A stretch of DNA of 64,000 bases from Arthrobacter sp. U41 (GCF_007679325.1 NZ_VEGI01000003.1:136242-200241); one strand, 5' to 3'; numbered from the stretch's first letter, positions 53,957-63,551 are shown. The notes: generated by a model not told the origin, from the sequence alone. Numbers and translations are program-made.

Positions 53957-54556
53957 ATGGCTGCTGAACTCGAGGAACTGCTGGTGAAGGACGCCGCGCA
54001 GTGGCGCGCCTGGCTGGAGGAACACCACGCAGAGAGTCCCGGCGTCTGGCTGGTGCTGCACAAGAAGGGCGGTGCCGTGACGGAGCTGGATTACGAGGCC
54101 GCGCTGCAGGAAGCCCTGTGTTTCGGCTGGATCGACGGGCAGGGACGGCGTCGCGATGACGAGAGCTCGTTCCAGCGGATGACCCGCCGGGGACCCAAAA
54201 GTGTGTGGTCCGCCCGGAACGTGGAGCGGATCGGGCGACTGGAAGCCGCGGGCCGCATGGCTCCCGCGGGACGTGCCGCCGTCGACAGCGCCAAAGCGGA
54301 CGGCCGCTGGGAAGTTGCCTACTCCGGCGCGGCGGCGGCGGAAGTGCCGGCGGACCTGGCGGCGGCCATCGCGGCCGAGCCGCGGGCGCAGGCGATGTTC
54401 GACGTCCTGACTTCGGTGAACAGGTTCGCCCTGATCTACCGGACCAACGGCGTCAAGCGGGCCGCCACCCGGGAGAAGAGGATCGCGGGATTCGTCGAGA
54501 TGCTCGCCCGGCACGAGACGCCCTACCCGCAGAAGAAACGTCCCCCGGCGCCCTGA
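53957..54556 (+). CDS. YdeI/OmdA-like protein (bacteriocin-protection, DUF1801-like)
   Basis: 199 aa. WRAWLEEHHAESPGVWLVLHKKG, ALCFGWIDGQGRRRDDESSFQRMTRRGPKSVWSARNVERI and IAGFVEMLARHETPYPQ are characteristic of the YdeI/OmpD-associated family. No signal peptide; cytoplasmic. Role uncertain, sometimes linked to resistance to antimicrobial peptides. Single gene, divergent from the VOC gene with a 94-bp gap. Confidence 0.83.
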   Translation: MAAELEELLVKDAAQWRAWLEEHHAESPGVWLVLHKKGGAVTELDYEAALQEALCFGWIDGQGRRRDDESSFQRMTRRGPKSVWSARNVERIGRLEAAGRMAPAGRAAVDSAKADGRWEVAYSGAAAAEVPADLAAAIAAEPRAQAMFDVLTSVNRFALIYRTNGVKRAATREKRIAGFVEMLARHETPYPQKKRPPAP

Positions 54557-54604
54557 CCGCCCCCGTCATCCCGACCGCCGCCCGCGGCCCCTGGCCCGTG
54601 GACC

Positions 54605-56530
54605 CTAGAACCCGACGCCCATGGCCTGGGCGATCACCACGGCGGACGCTGAGGACCACGCCTGCGGATGGCACGACGCCGGATACGGCACCGCGTGCCC
54701 CGCCTCCTCCGCCGTGATACCCGCGAACAGTTCCGGCAGGCGGTGGCCGAAGGCGCCGGACGCGGCCAGCAGCCCCTCGGCGATGGTCCGGGCTTCGGCC
54801 AGGAAACCCTCCGCGAGCAGCCCCCGGACCGCGATCGCGGTGTCGTGGCTCCAGACCGAACCGCAGTGGTAACTGAAGGGCCAGAAGCCGGCGGCCCGCC
54901 GGGAAATCGTGTGCACCCCGTAGCCGGAGAACAGGTCGGGGCTCAGGAGCCGGTCCGCCACGAGGCGGGCCTCGGAGGCGTCCAGGATGCCGGTGCCGAG
55001 CAGGTGCCCCATGTTGGATCCCGGGATGTCCAGGGGATCGCCGTGCCCGTCGAGGGCCATGGCAGGGAACGGCCCGCCGTCGTCCTCCACCCAGAAGCGC
55101 TCGCGGAAATTCTGCTGCAGCGCTTCGGCAAAGTCCCGCAGCGCCTGGCCGCCGGGTTCGCCGTACGCGTCGAAGAGATCGGCCGTGTCTACGGCGGCCT
55201 GGTAAGCGTAGCCCTGAACCTCGGACAGCGCGATCGGGCCGTCCGCCTGGCGGCCGTCACGAAACTGCATGGCGTCCCCGGAATCCTTCCAGCCCTGGTT
55301 GCTGAGGCCATGGCCCGTGGCGTCCTGATAGCTGAGGAACCCGCTGTTCGGGCTGCCCGGCGCGCCTACGGCGGCCAGCAGCCATTCCACCGCATGCGCC
55401 GCGCTGGGCAGCAGCGAACGGACCGTTGCGTCGTCCAGCCCGGCCTGGCCGAGCTCGGCCAGCAGGCACAGCCATAGCGGGGTGGAATCCACCGCGCCGT
55501 AATACACCGGCGGCAGGCGCAGGCCCTGACTCTCCAGCACCAGCTCCTTGGACCGGAGCTCGTGCAGGATCTTGCCGGGTTCCTCGGCGGCGCCGAGGTC
55601 GTGGCCGGTGCCCTGGAACGCTGCCAGGGTGCGCAGCGTTCCGGCGGCGAGTCCGGCGTCGAGCGGAAGGAGCATCCGCGCGGCCCAGAGCGAGTCACGT
55701 CCGAACAAGGTGAAATACCAGGGCGCCCCCGCGGCGAGGAACGGCGCGTCGGGAAGCTTCCGGGTTGCCAGGCGGAGACCCGCGAGCTCGTCCAGGGCAT
55801 TGTCCAGCAGCAGGCCCAGGGCGCCGGACGGCTCGGCGCGGACCCGGCGCGCCGCCGGCGGCCGGGCCGCCACAACGGCGTCGTCGCTGTCGGCCAGCAC
55901 GGCCTGCCATTCCGCCTCGAACGGGCGCCCCCGCCCCGCGGTGCCGCGCCAGACGAGTTTTTCGCCGGCGGTGACGCTGCCGGGGGCCGCGACGGTCAGC
56001 GTCCGTCCGCCGTCGCGCCAGCGCAGCGTCGAATCGTCAGCCGAGAACGGCTCGGAGGGATCCCGGAAGCGGCTCAGCCGGATAGCGGCCATGTCGGTGA
56101 AGTCCGCGGCGAGCTGGATTTCTAACTCCACGTCGAGGGATTCGAGGGAGGTAGCCAGGTGCAGGGAGTGCCGGACCACGCCGGGCGTGACCGTCCAGGT
56201 CTGGACCAGTTCGACGGCGGGGTCCTCGGTGGGCCCCGGGATGCCACGGACCAGCCCACGCACGCGCAGCACGCCGCCGGCCTCTGCCTCGACCGTGGCG
56301 GGCTCGGGCTCCATGCCGTTCACCCGGACCTCCGCCCGGCACAGCATACGGGTGTCCCCATGAAGCAGGCCCGTGAACCAGCCGCCGCCCGCGGCGCTGG
56401 AGGAGCCTGCGGCGCCGGAGGAGCCCGGGGCGCCGGGGACGCCGGCCAGCCGCCCGTCGGCGTCAAGCCACAGCTGGGTGGGCGCGGCAATGGAGCAGTG
56501 CTGGCGGTGGAGCGCTGGCTGAACTGTCAT
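54605..56530 (-). CDS. Amylo-alpha-1,6-glucosidase / glycogen-debranching-type protein
   Basis: 641 aa. An N-terminal GDE_N-like beta domain (GGGWFTGLLHGDTRMLCRAEV) is joined to a C-terminal (alpha/alpha)6 glucosidase domain with FTLFGRDSLWAARMLLPL, GYAYQAAVDTADLF and FWPFSYHCGSVWSHDTAIAVRGL. Likely acids are the Asp of FGRDS and the Glu of LSEVQGYAY. Predicted to hydrolyse alpha-1,6 branches or alpha-linked oligosaccharides in the cytoplasm. No glycogen genes are adjacent. Confidence 0.85.
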   Translation of the reverse strand: MTVQPALHRQHCSIAAPTQLWLDADGRLAGVPGAPGSSGAAGSSSAAGGGWFTGLLHGDTRMLCRAEVRVNGMEPEPATVEAEAGGVLRVRGLVRGIPGPTEDPAVELVQTWTVTPGVVRHSLHLATSLESLDVELEIQLAADFTDMAAIRLSRFRDPSEPFSADDSTLRWRDGGRTLTVAAPGSVTAGEKLVWRGTAGRGRPFEAEWQAVLADSDDAVVAARPPAARRVRAEPSGALGLLLDNALDELAGLRLATRKLPDAPFLAAGAPWYFTLFGRDSLWAARMLLPLDAGLAAGTLRTLAAFQGTGHDLGAAEEPGKILHELRSKELVLESQGLRLPPVYYGAVDSTPLWLCLLAELGQAGLDDATVRSLLPSAAHAVEWLLAAVGAPGSPNSGFLSYQDATGHGLSNQGWKDSGDAMQFRDGRQADGPIALSEVQGYAYQAAVDTADLFDAYGEPGGQALRDFAEALQQNFRERFWVEDDGGPFPAMALDGHGDPLDIPGSNMGHLLGTGILDASEARLVADRLLSPDLFSGYGVHTISRRAAGFWPFSYHCGSVWSHDTAIAVRGLLAEGFLAEARTIAEGLLAASGAFGHRLPELFAGITAEEAGHAVPYPASCHPQAWSSASAVVIAQAMGVGF

Positions 56531-56611
56531 GCGCCCCACCCTATGCCGGGAGCAGGACCGGCTCAACGGACCCCGCGGGGGTGGGGCACCGGGCAAAAAA
56601 TAAAGACAACG

Positions 56612-56936
56612 TCAGGCGCGGCGCGGGGTCTTGCGGCCCGAGGTCGCCGGTTGACGGGGTTGGTCAGGTTCGACGCGGTCTTTCCAAGCCCCGTGGGAGC
56701 GGAAGCGGGAACGATGTCGCCCTGCGCTAGGCCGGGAGGTCGTCATGACGAGGGTGTCGCTATCCCATAGCGCATGGAGGGCCTGATCGAAGTGCGGGCG
56801 CGAAGCTCGGGCCCGGGGCACCGTGAGCAATCTAGAGGTCGTCGTGTCTCACGCCGGCGGCCAGAAGATCTGCCAGCTGCCGGTCAGTGGAATGCTGCCG
56901 TGTTGAAACGCGGGCATAGCCGATCAACCGCGTCAC
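56612..56936 (-). pseudogene. Decayed serine recombinase (resolvase/invertase)
   Basis: From GTG 56936 the minus strand reads a typical resolvase N terminus: TRLIGYARVST, then TDRQLADLLAAGVRHDDL, ending in a TAG at 56832-56834 after 34 codons where an aromatic residue is expected. The continuation ARASRPHFDQALHALWDSDTLVMTT is found at once in another frame (from about 56830), so at least one nonsense and one frameshift mutation are present. After that the LDRLGRS helix is lost. The nucleophilic Ser is in ARVST. A remnant, not a working enzyme. Confidence 0.85.
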
Positions 56937-57088
56937 AGCCTGCCCTCGGTGTGTCTCATAACTAACGGTGAGCATTCCGATTCGACCAGAAGGTTATGAA
57001 ACATAGTTGCGAGAATCCCCGGCCGCGGACGGACCTGCACGATCCCACGAAAGTTTGGGGGTCTGCCTTCGACAGTCATTTCGATCAG

Positions 57089-57119
57089 TGAGACGCCTCG
57101 TATCTCATGGGTTTTGAGA
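57089..57119. repeat. res-like inverted repeats upstream of the recombinase remnant
   Basis: TGAGA...TCTCA (57089-57107) and TCTCA...TGAGA (57103-57119) are interlocked inverted repeats, and another GTCTCA lies at 56953-56958. Clustered short palindromes directly upstream of a resolvase gene are where subsites of a res recombination site would be expected. Confidence 0.45.
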
Positions 57120-57163
57120 CGCCAGGAGTCAGATGGCCGCGAGGTCAGACCCGAGGCCTGCGG

Positions 57164-58132
57164 TCAGTAGCCGACGGGCATCCGGAGGGTGTAGGGCTTT
57201 TCCATGGTTTTGATCTCTTCGTCTGTCAGGTGCACGTCGAGGGCGGCGACGGCGTCGGGGAGGTGGTGTTCCTTGGTGGCGCCGACGATCGGTGCGGTTA
57301 CGACGGGGTTGTTCAGCACCCAGGCGAGGGCGACGTGTGCCATGGGGATTCCGCGTTCTTCTGCGATTTTTTGGACTGCGTCGGCGATGGGTTTGTCGGC
57401 GGCGCTGAAGCTGCGTTCGGCTACTGGGTCGTTGGCGGACCGTGTGGTGTTGCCGCCCCATGGGCGGGCGAGTCGTCCTTTGGCGAGGGGGCTGTAGGGG
57501 ATGCTGCCTACGCCTTGGTCGGTGAGGAGTCCGAACATTTCGCGTTCCTCTTCACGGTGCATGAGGCTGTATTGGTCCTGCATGGACACGAACCGGGTCC
57601 ATCCGTGCAGATCCGCGGCGTGTTGCATTTTGGCGAACTGCCAGGCCCACATCGCGGAAGCGCCGATGTAGCGGACCTTGCCAGCCTTCACAAGATCGTG
57701 CAGGGCTTCCATGGTTTCCTCGACCGGGGTCTCGGGATCGAAGCGGTGGATCTGGTAGAGATCGACGTAGTCGGTGCCTAGCCGGGTGAGGGAGGCATCG
57801 ATTTGTTCCATGATCGCTTTGCGTGAGAGGCCGGCACCGCCGGGTCCGTCGTGCATTTTGAACATCACTTTGGTGGCGAGGACGACGTCCTCGCGGCGGG
57901 TGTATTTCGTGATTGCCCGGCCCATGATTTCCTCGGCGGTACCGAATCCATAGATGTTTGCGGTGTCCCAGAACGTGATGCCCAGCTCGACCGCCTGCCG
58001 GAAGATCGGCTCGGCCGCGTCGTCATCCAGCGCCCAGTCGGTGAATCCGCGGGAGGAATCACCAAAACTCATCCCTCCAAGGGCGATGCGGCTGACTTTC
58101 AGGCCGGAATGGCCCAGACGTGTGTACTCCAT
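57164..58132 (-). CDS. Aldo/keto reductase (voltage-channel-beta / YghZ-like type)
   Basis: 322 aa. NADPH-dependent reductase with catalytic Asp and Tyr in DTANIYGFG, Lys in LATKVMF and His in YQIHRFD. SIPYSPLAKGRLARPWG and APIVGATKEHHL complete the family pattern. AAAGGA lies 6 nt before ATG 58132. Its third positions are visibly less GC-rich than the genes to the left. It follows the XRE regulator on the same strand by 124 bp. Confidence 0.9.
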   Translation of the reverse strand: MEYTRLGHSGLKVSRIALGGMSFGDSSRGFTDWALDDDAAEPIFRQAVELGITFWDTANIYGFGTAEEIMGRAITKYTRREDVVLATKVMFKMHDGPGGAGLSRKAIMEQIDASLTRLGTDYVDLYQIHRFDPETPVEETMEALHDLVKAGKVRYIGASAMWAWQFAKMQHAADLHGWTRFVSMQDQYSLMHREEEREMFGLLTDQGVGSIPYSPLAKGRLARPWGGNTTRSANDPVAERSFSAADKPIADAVQKIAEERGIPMAHVALAWVLNNPVVTAPIVGATKEHHLPDAVAALDVHLTDEEIKTMEKPYTLRMPVGY

Positions 58133-58256
58133 AATGTGTCCTTTCAACGGCGCACGAGACCCAGGGCGGGGCAGGTGCAATCGGTGGTGTGAGGCGACGG
58201 GTTCCGGCGGCGACATTCGTGGAGTCCCGCCATGGTCCTGGCGGTGCTGGGGGCAG

Positions 58257-59141
58257 CTAGGGGTTTTGGGGTGTTGCGGCCGCGGAGTCGGTGCTCTGCT
58301 GGGTTGCGGCCCAGCTGGAGAGCAGCTGCAGGGCGTCGTGGGATGGCGTTCCGGGTTCGGCGCTGAACGTGATGAGCATCAGGCCGGGATCGGCCGTGAG
58401 TTCCAGGACTTCGAAGTCCAGAGTGAGTTCTCCCACGGCGGGGAGGTGGATGCGTTTTGATCCGCTTTTGTGCTGGTGGACGTTGTGCGCTGCCCACCGC
58501 AGCCGGAATTCATCACTGCGGGTGGAAAGCTCTCCGACGAGGTCAGAGAGCTGACGGTCGTGCGGGTCTCGTCCGGCCGCGGCCCGCAGCATGGCGACGC
58601 ATTCATTCGCCGCGCGGTCCCACTCGGGTGCGAAGTCCCTCCCTCGGGGATCCAGGAAGATGAACCGGGCCTGGTTCGGCGGCAGGATCGCGGTGTCGAA
58701 CTGGGCCGCGTAGAGTGCCCGGCCCATCCGATTGGCCGCGATGATGTCAAGCCTGCCGTTCTGCACGACCGCGGGCAAGTCAGTCATGGCGTCAAGCATC
58801 CGCTGCACGGTGGGCCGGACGCGCTGCTCCGAAGCCCGGGGGCGCCGGGAGCGGACACTGTTCTCCGACGCGCGGATCAGGTCCCTTAGGTGCCGCTCCT
58901 CGACGTCGTTGAGGCGCAGGGCCTGGACCAGGGACTCGAAGATGCTCTCGGAGACGCCACTGAGGTTTCCGCGCTCGAGCCGGCTGTAGTACTCGACGCT
59001 GACCTGGGCGAGCATCGCAACCTCTTCCCGGCGCAGCCCCGGCACCCGCCGCCGGCCATAAGACTGCAGGCCAACCTGCTCGGGCGTCAGCCTGGCCCGG
59101 CGGGAGGTCAGGAACTCCTGAATGTCATCTCGGATGCTCAT
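58257..59141 (-). CDS. MmyB-like XRE transcriptional regulator
   Basis: 294 aa. An N-terminal XRE HTH (GLRREEVAMLAQVSVEYYSRLERGN, about 35-60) is followed by a PAS-like MmyB ligand domain (about 110-270) with AAPEWDRA-type positions and VHQHKSGSKRIHLPAVGELTLDFEVLEL. MmyB-like regulators of actinobacteria are known to sit beside short-chain dehydrogenase genes, exactly as here. Divergent from the MFS-SDR operon. ATG 59141 follows GAAGG. Confidence 0.9.
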   Translation of the reverse strand: MSIRDDIQEFLTSRRARLTPEQVGLQSYGRRRVPGLRREEVAMLAQVSVEYYSRLERGNLSGVSESIFESLVQALRLNDVEERHLRDLIRASENSVRSRRPRASEQRVRPTVQRMLDAMTDLPAVVQNGRLDIIAANRMGRALYAAQFDTAILPPNQARFIFLDPRGRDFAPEWDRAANECVAMLRAAAGRDPHDRQLSDLVGELSTRSDEFRLRWAAHNVHQHKSGSKRIHLPAVGELTLDFEVLELTADPGLMLITFSAEPGTPSHDALQLLSSWAATQQSTDSAAATPQNP

Positions 59142-59247
59142 GCCTTCAACGGTATGCCGGAGGGCTGGGCCGTAACCATGCCCTGTCAGTACATGGCTTA
59201 GGCGGGTCTGTTTACGCCCGTATGGAGCGTGGTCTCGTAGATATAGA

Positions 59248-59263
59248 CGGCGATCAAACGCCG
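59248..59263. promoter_or_regulatory. Candidate operator in the MmyB-regulator/MFS divergent region
   Basis: CGGCG-ATCAAA-CGCCG is a perfect 5-bp inverted repeat, 33 bases before the MFS start. A second pair, CCATG/CATGG, is at 59176-59196. Position fits binding by the divergently encoded regulator. Confidence 0.35.
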
Positions 59264-59295
59264 ACCACATCCCCCTCGAAGCGAAGGTTTACTCC

Positions 59296-60543
59296 ATGCC
59301 CTCCACCACCAAGAAAGCCAGGCTGCCGCTTGTTGTGCTGCTCCTGGCCATCGGCACGTTCCTGATGAGCACCACCGAGTTCGTCATCGCGGGCCTGCTG
59401 CCCAACATGGCCTCAGACCTCGGTGTCAGCGTCTCGCAGGCTGGGCTGCTGATTACCGCGTTTGCCATCGGCATGATCGTCGGTGCCCCCACCATCTCCG
59501 TCGCGACCATGCGCCTGCCCAAACGCCTCACCCTTATCCTGTCCCTGCTGATCTTCGCGGTCGGCCACATCGTTGCCGCCCTGAGCCCGGCGTTCGAAGT
59601 CGTGCTGATCGCCCGCGTCATTACCGCCCTGGCCACCGGTGCCTTCCTGTCCATCGCCGCTGTCGTGGCCACCTCCGCTGCCGGCCCCGCGAACGCTTCC
59701 CGCGCCATGGGCGTGATGATGAGTGGCATGGGCCTGGCGATCGTGGCAGGCGTGCCTCTGGGCTCCTTCATCGGCCAGGCCATCGGCTGGCGCGGCATCT
59801 TCTGGGCACTGGCCATCCTCGCCGCCATTGCGGCCGTGGTCATCGGCAAGTTCGCTCCCGCCGAAGACCACCAGGAAGCCATCACCCTCCGCTCCCAGCT
59901 CGGCGTGCTGCGCGAGGGCAAGCTGTGGCTCGTCCTGGCGGCGACCGCGCTGGTCTCCGGAGGATTCCTCGCCGCCTACTCCTACATCTCTCCGCTCCTG
60001 ACCGAACGCACCGGCATCTCCGAAGCGGCCGTGCCGCTGCTGCTCGTTGGCTTCGGCATCGGCGCCCTGCTCGGTACCGTTGTGGCCGGGCGGACCGGGG
60101 ACCGCAAACCGCTCGCCACGTACTTCGCCATCGGCGGCGGCTCAGCCCTGGTGCTCCTGATGCTGATCCCGCTCTCCACCTTCGTCGTGCCGACCATCGT
60201 GCTGGTCATCCTGCTCGGCTTCACCGGCATGGGCGTCACCGCCATCGCCACCCCGCTGGCCGTCCGCTTCGGGCACTCCGGCCCCTCCCTTGCCGCAGCC
60301 CTGACCGTCTCCGCGTTCAACGTCGGCATCGCCGCGGCGACCTGGTTCGCCGGCGTCGCCCTCGACTCCACCCTCGGTGCCACGGGCCCGGCAACGGTCG
60401 GCGCAGCCATGGCCATCCTTGGCCTGATCCCGCTGGTCATCCTGGCCCTCATGCGCGCCACCCGGACCACCACCCCGGCCCCGGCAGCCGAAACCGCCGG
60501 CCACGTCGCCGCCGCGGAGCTCGATCACGACGTCCTGGTCTGA
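59296..60543 (+). CDS. DHA1-type MFS efflux transporter (CmrA/AraJ-like)
   Basis: 415 aa, about 12 membrane segments. GTFLMSTTEFVIAGLLPNMASDL near the start is typical of drug:H+ antiporters of the Cmx/CmrA and AraJ type. Motif C-like GxxxGPxxGG is replaced by AGVPLGSFIGQAIGWR. GAAGG precedes the ATG. First gene of the plus-strand redox operon; probably exports a toxic compound or its products. Confidence 0.87.
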   Translation: MPSTTKKARLPLVVLLLAIGTFLMSTTEFVIAGLLPNMASDLGVSVSQAGLLITAFAIGMIVGAPTISVATMRLPKRLTLILSLLIFAVGHIVAALSPAFEVVLIARVITALATGAFLSIAAVVATSAAGPANASRAMGVMMSGMGLAIVAGVPLGSFIGQAIGWRGIFWALAILAAIAAVVIGKFAPAEDHQEAITLRSQLGVLREGKLWLVLAATALVSGGFLAAYSYISPLLTERTGISEAAVPLLLVGFGIGALLGTVVAGRTGDRKPLATYFAIGGGSALVLLMLIPLSTFVVPTIVLVILLGFTGMGVTAIATPLAVRFGHSGPSLAAALTVSAFNVGIAAATWFAGVALDSTLGATGPATVGAAMAILGLIPLVILALMRATRTTTPAPAAETAGHVAAAELDHDVLV

Positions 60544-60587
60544 GCCCGGCCATCCCAACAGCCACCCCAACCACCAGAGGAATACCA

Positions 60588-61433
60588 ATGACTGAGAACA
60601 ACCAAGTCTGGATGATCACCGGCGCGGGCCGCGGCATGGGAGTCGACATCGCCAAAGCCGCCCTCGCCGCGGGCCACCGGGTCGTCGCGACCGGCCGTAA
60701 CACCGGCGCTGTAGGGAACGCCCTCGGCACATCGGAAGACCTGCTCATTGTGAAGCTTGACCTCACGAAGCCCGAGGACGCCGAAGCAGCTACGGCCGCA
60801 GCGATCGAGCGGTTCGGACGCATCGATGTCCTGGTGAACAACGCCGCGAACTTCTACGCCGGGTACTTCGAGGAAACCAGCGACGCGCAGGTCCGCTCCC
60901 AGCTCGAAACGAACCTGTTCGGACCCATGAACGTCACCCGCGCCGTCCTGCCCGTCATGCGCAAACAGCGCAGCGGCCACATCATCACGATCTCCTCGCA
61001 GGCAGGCATCGTAGGCGGCGAGTTCATCGCCGCGTACGCCACCAGCAAGTTCGCTGTTGAAGGATGGATGGAATCGCTTCGCTACGATCTGGAACCCTAC
61101 GGGATCCGGACCACCATCGTGGAGCCCGGCTTCTTCCGCACCGAGCTTCTTGTCGAGGACGCCTCCACCATCTGGGCCGAACTTTCCATCGATGACTACG
61201 CCGCCCGCACCGCAGCGACCATCCCTGGATGGCGGGAGATGAACGGCCAACAAGCCGGTGACCCCGAAAAGCTCGGCACCGCCCTCGTCAGGATCGCCGG
61301 CGAGGACCACCCCCCGCTGCGATGGGTTGCAGGAGCCGACGCCGTTGCCGTCATCGAACAGAAAGCCCGCGACATCCTCGCCCAGATCGACGCCCACCGC
61401 GAACTCTCCATCCACCTCGCCCACGACGCCTGA
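60588..61433 (+). CDS. Short-chain dehydrogenase/reductase (first)
   Basis: 281 aa. Classical SDR: TGAGRGMG cofactor loop, NNAA, catalytic Ser in ISSQAG and Tyr-x3-Lys in YATSKFAVEG. AGAGG lies 8 nt before ATG 60588, which decides the start; a longer frame upstream overlaps the MFS gene. Substrate unknown. Followed after 10 bp by the CMD-like gene. Confidence 0.9.
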   Translation: MTENNQVWMITGAGRGMGVDIAKAALAAGHRVVATGRNTGAVGNALGTSEDLLIVKLDLTKPEDAEAATAAAIERFGRIDVLVNNAANFYAGYFEETSDAQVRSQLETNLFGPMNVTRAVLPVMRKQRSGHIITISSQAGIVGGEFIAAYATSKFAVEGWMESLRYDLEPYGIRTTIVEPGFFRTELLVEDASTIWAELSIDDYAARTAATIPGWREMNGQQAGDPEKLGTALVRIAGEDHPPLRWVAGADAVAVIEQKARDILAQIDAHRELSIHLAHDA

Positions 61434-61443
61434 GGAGTCACTC

Positions 61444-61773
61444 ATGACCGACGAGAACACGCAATCCGACATGGAAAAGATGTTCGGCGGCTTCGCCCCG
61501 AAGCTCGTCTCCCTCACCGACGACGTGCTCTTCGGGGACGTCTGGGAACGCGAGGGACTCTCTCCTCGTGATCGGAGCCTCGCCACGATCGCCGGCCTCA
61601 TCGCCGCCGGAAACATCGACCAGCTGAACTGGCACATCCCTTACGGCATCCAAAACGGCCTCACCGAGACCGAGATCAAGGAAGCCATCACCCATCTGGC
61701 GTTCTACGCGGGCTGGCCCAAGGCCGTCTCCGCGATGAACGTCGCCAAGAGCATCTTCAACAACCAGTCCTAG
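61444..61773 (+). CDS. Carboxymuconolactone-decarboxylase-like (AhpD fold) protein
   Basis: 109 aa. Matches the small CMD family: GLSPRDRSLATIAGLIAAGN, HIPYGIQNGLTETEIKEAITHLAFYAGWPKA. No CxxC pair as in AhpD, so a peroxidase role is unlikely; the His of the LNWHI segment is kept. Co-transcribed with the SDR and AKR genes. Often a partner of reductases in quinone or aromatic metabolism. Confidence 0.87.
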   Translation: MTDENTQSDMEKMFGGFAPKLVSLTDDVLFGDVWEREGLSPRDRSLATIAGLIAAGNIDQLNWHIPYGIQNGLTETEIKEAITHLAFYAGWPKAVSAMNVAKSIFNNQS

Positions 61774-61797
61774 ACGCCACGAAGGAAGAGAAGAATC

Positions 61798-62682
61798 ATG
61801 CCTGAAAAGAACCCGTACGTCACCTTGAACAATGGTGTCCAGATGCCTGCCCTGGGCCTGGGCGTTTACCAGAGCTCACCGGAAGACACCACAGCCGCGG
61901 TCGACGCCGCGCTGCGGGCCGGTTACCGTCTGATCGACACCGCCGCGGCGTACTTCAACGAACGCGAGGTCGGCGAGGGCATCCGCCAATCCGGCGTCGA
62001 CCGGTCGGAGATCTTCATCGAGACCAAGCTCTGGATCAGCGATTACGGCTACGACGAAGCCCTGCGCGGCTTCGAGAAGAGCATCGGCAAACTCGGCGAC
62101 GACCAGGTCGACCTGTTGCTGCTGCACCAGCCCCTCGCCGCAGACTTCGAGAAGACCATCGCCGCCTACCAGGCGATCGAAAAGCTCCTCACCGACGGCC
62201 GAGTCCGTGCCATCGGTGTCTCCAACCAGACCCCGGCCCAGCTCGAGGAACTCATCGCCCGCACCAGCGTGGTGCCCGCCGTGAACCAGATCCAGGTCCA
62301 CCCGTATTACTCCCAGCCTGAATGGCGGGCGGCCAACACACGCCACGGCATCCTCACCCAGTCCTGGTCACCCATCGGCGGCTCCTACATCTACGGCGAT
62401 TACGAGAAGAACCCGCTCGAGGACCCCGTCATCACAGAGATCGCCGCGAAATACGCGAAGACCCCGGCCCAGGTCATCCTCCGCTGGCACCTCGAGCACG
62501 GCTTCTCCGCCATCCCGAAGTCCGTCAAGGCCCACCGCATCGCCGAGAACTTCGACGTCTTCGACTTCACGCTCACCTCGGAGGAGGTCGCTGCCATCGA
62601 TGCACTCGACACCGGCGTGCGCGGCGGCCCTGACCCCGACTCACTGACCCTCGAGAACTACGGGTTCCCGATCCCCGCTTAA
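61798..62682 (+). CDS. Aldo/keto reductase (2,5-diketo-gluconate reductase type)
   Basis: 294 aa. Catalytic tetrad: Asp in IDTAAAYFNE with Tyr, Lys in IETKLWIS and His in LLLLHQP. NQIQVHPYYSQ and AIPKSVKAHRI are the remaining landmarks. GAAGGAAG precedes the ATG. A different AKR subfamily from the one at 57164. Confidence 0.92.
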   Translation: MPEKNPYVTLNNGVQMPALGLGVYQSSPEDTTAAVDAALRAGYRLIDTAAAYFNEREVGEGIRQSGVDRSEIFIETKLWISDYGYDEALRGFEKSIGKLGDDQVDLLLLHQPLAADFEKTIAAYQAIEKLLTDGRVRAIGVSNQTPAQLEELIARTSVVPAVNQIQVHPYYSQPEWRAANTRHGILTQSWSPIGGSYIYGDYEKNPLEDPVITEIAAKYAKTPAQVILRWHLEHGFSAIPKSVKAHRIAENFDVFDFTLTSEEVAAIDALDTGVRGGPDPDSLTLENYGFPIPA

Positions 62683-62754
62683 AACAGACGGACCCGGGCG
62701 GGGCGCTTGACCGTCCCGCCCGGGCCCGCCACCCTAAGGAAAAAGACCGCCAAC

Positions 62755-63522
62755 ATGGCCCGCATCTTCATCACCGGCTCAACCGACGGGCTCGGCCTCG
62801 CCAACGCCCGCACCCTTATCAACGCCGGCCACGAGATCCTGCTTCATGCCCGCACCCGGGAACGCGCCACAGCCCTGGATGACCTCGCCCCGCAGGCTGC
62901 CGGGATCGTGATCGGTGATCTGTCCAGCGCCGTCGAAACCCGGGACCTTGCCGGGCAGGTCAACAAGCACGGGCGGATGGACGCCATCATCCATAACGCC
63001 GGCGTCTACCTCTCACGGCAACGTATTGCCACCCCGGAGGGGCGTTCCCGGACGCTTGCCGTCAACGTGCTCGCCCCCTACATCCTCACCGCCCTGATCG
63101 AACGGCCGGACCGGTTGATCTACGTCAGCAGCGGCATGCACCACAGTGCCACCGCAGACCTGCAGGACATCGACTGGACCAGGCGGGGCTGGGACGCCGG
63201 CGCCGCCTACTCCGAGAGCAAGCTCCACGTCTCGGCACTGTCCGCCGCCGTGGCCCGCCACTGGCCCACGGTGCTCAGCAACTCGGTAGACCCTGGCTGG
63301 GTGCCCACCAAGATGGGCGGCCCCGGCGCGCCGGACGATCTGGCCATGGGCCACGACACCCAAAGCTGGCTCGCCGTCAGCAATGACCCCGCCGCCCTGG
63401 TCTCCGGCAACTACTGGCACCACCGCCGACAGCGGACGCCGGCACCGGAAGTCACAGACCCGGACTTCCAGGACAGGTTCACCGACAAACTCGCCGAACT
63501 GACCGGCATCACACTCTTCTGA
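62755..63522 (+). CDS. Short-chain dehydrogenase/reductase (second)
   Basis: 255 aa. TGSTDGLG cofactor loop, HNAG, Ser in VSSGMHH and Tyr-x3-Lys in YSESKLH. Atypical C terminus (WHHRRQRTPAPEVTDPDFQDRF). Resembles the WWOX/retinol-dehydrogenase-like SDRs. ATG 62755 begins the Rossmann fold; AAGGA is about 13 nt upstream. Confidence 0.87.
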   Translation: MARIFITGSTDGLGLANARTLINAGHEILLHARTRERATALDDLAPQAAGIVIGDLSSAVETRDLAGQVNKHGRMDAIIHNAGVYLSRQRIATPEGRSRTLAVNVLAPYILTALIERPDRLIYVSSGMHHSATADLQDIDWTRRGWDAGAAYSESKLHVSALSAAVARHWPTVLSNSVDPGWVPTKMGGPGAPDDLAMGHDTQSWLAVSNDPAALVSGNYWHHRRQRTPAPEVTDPDFQDRFTDKLAELTGITLF

Positions 63523-63551
63523 AGAACAAACCGAGCAAGAAGGAACACAGC

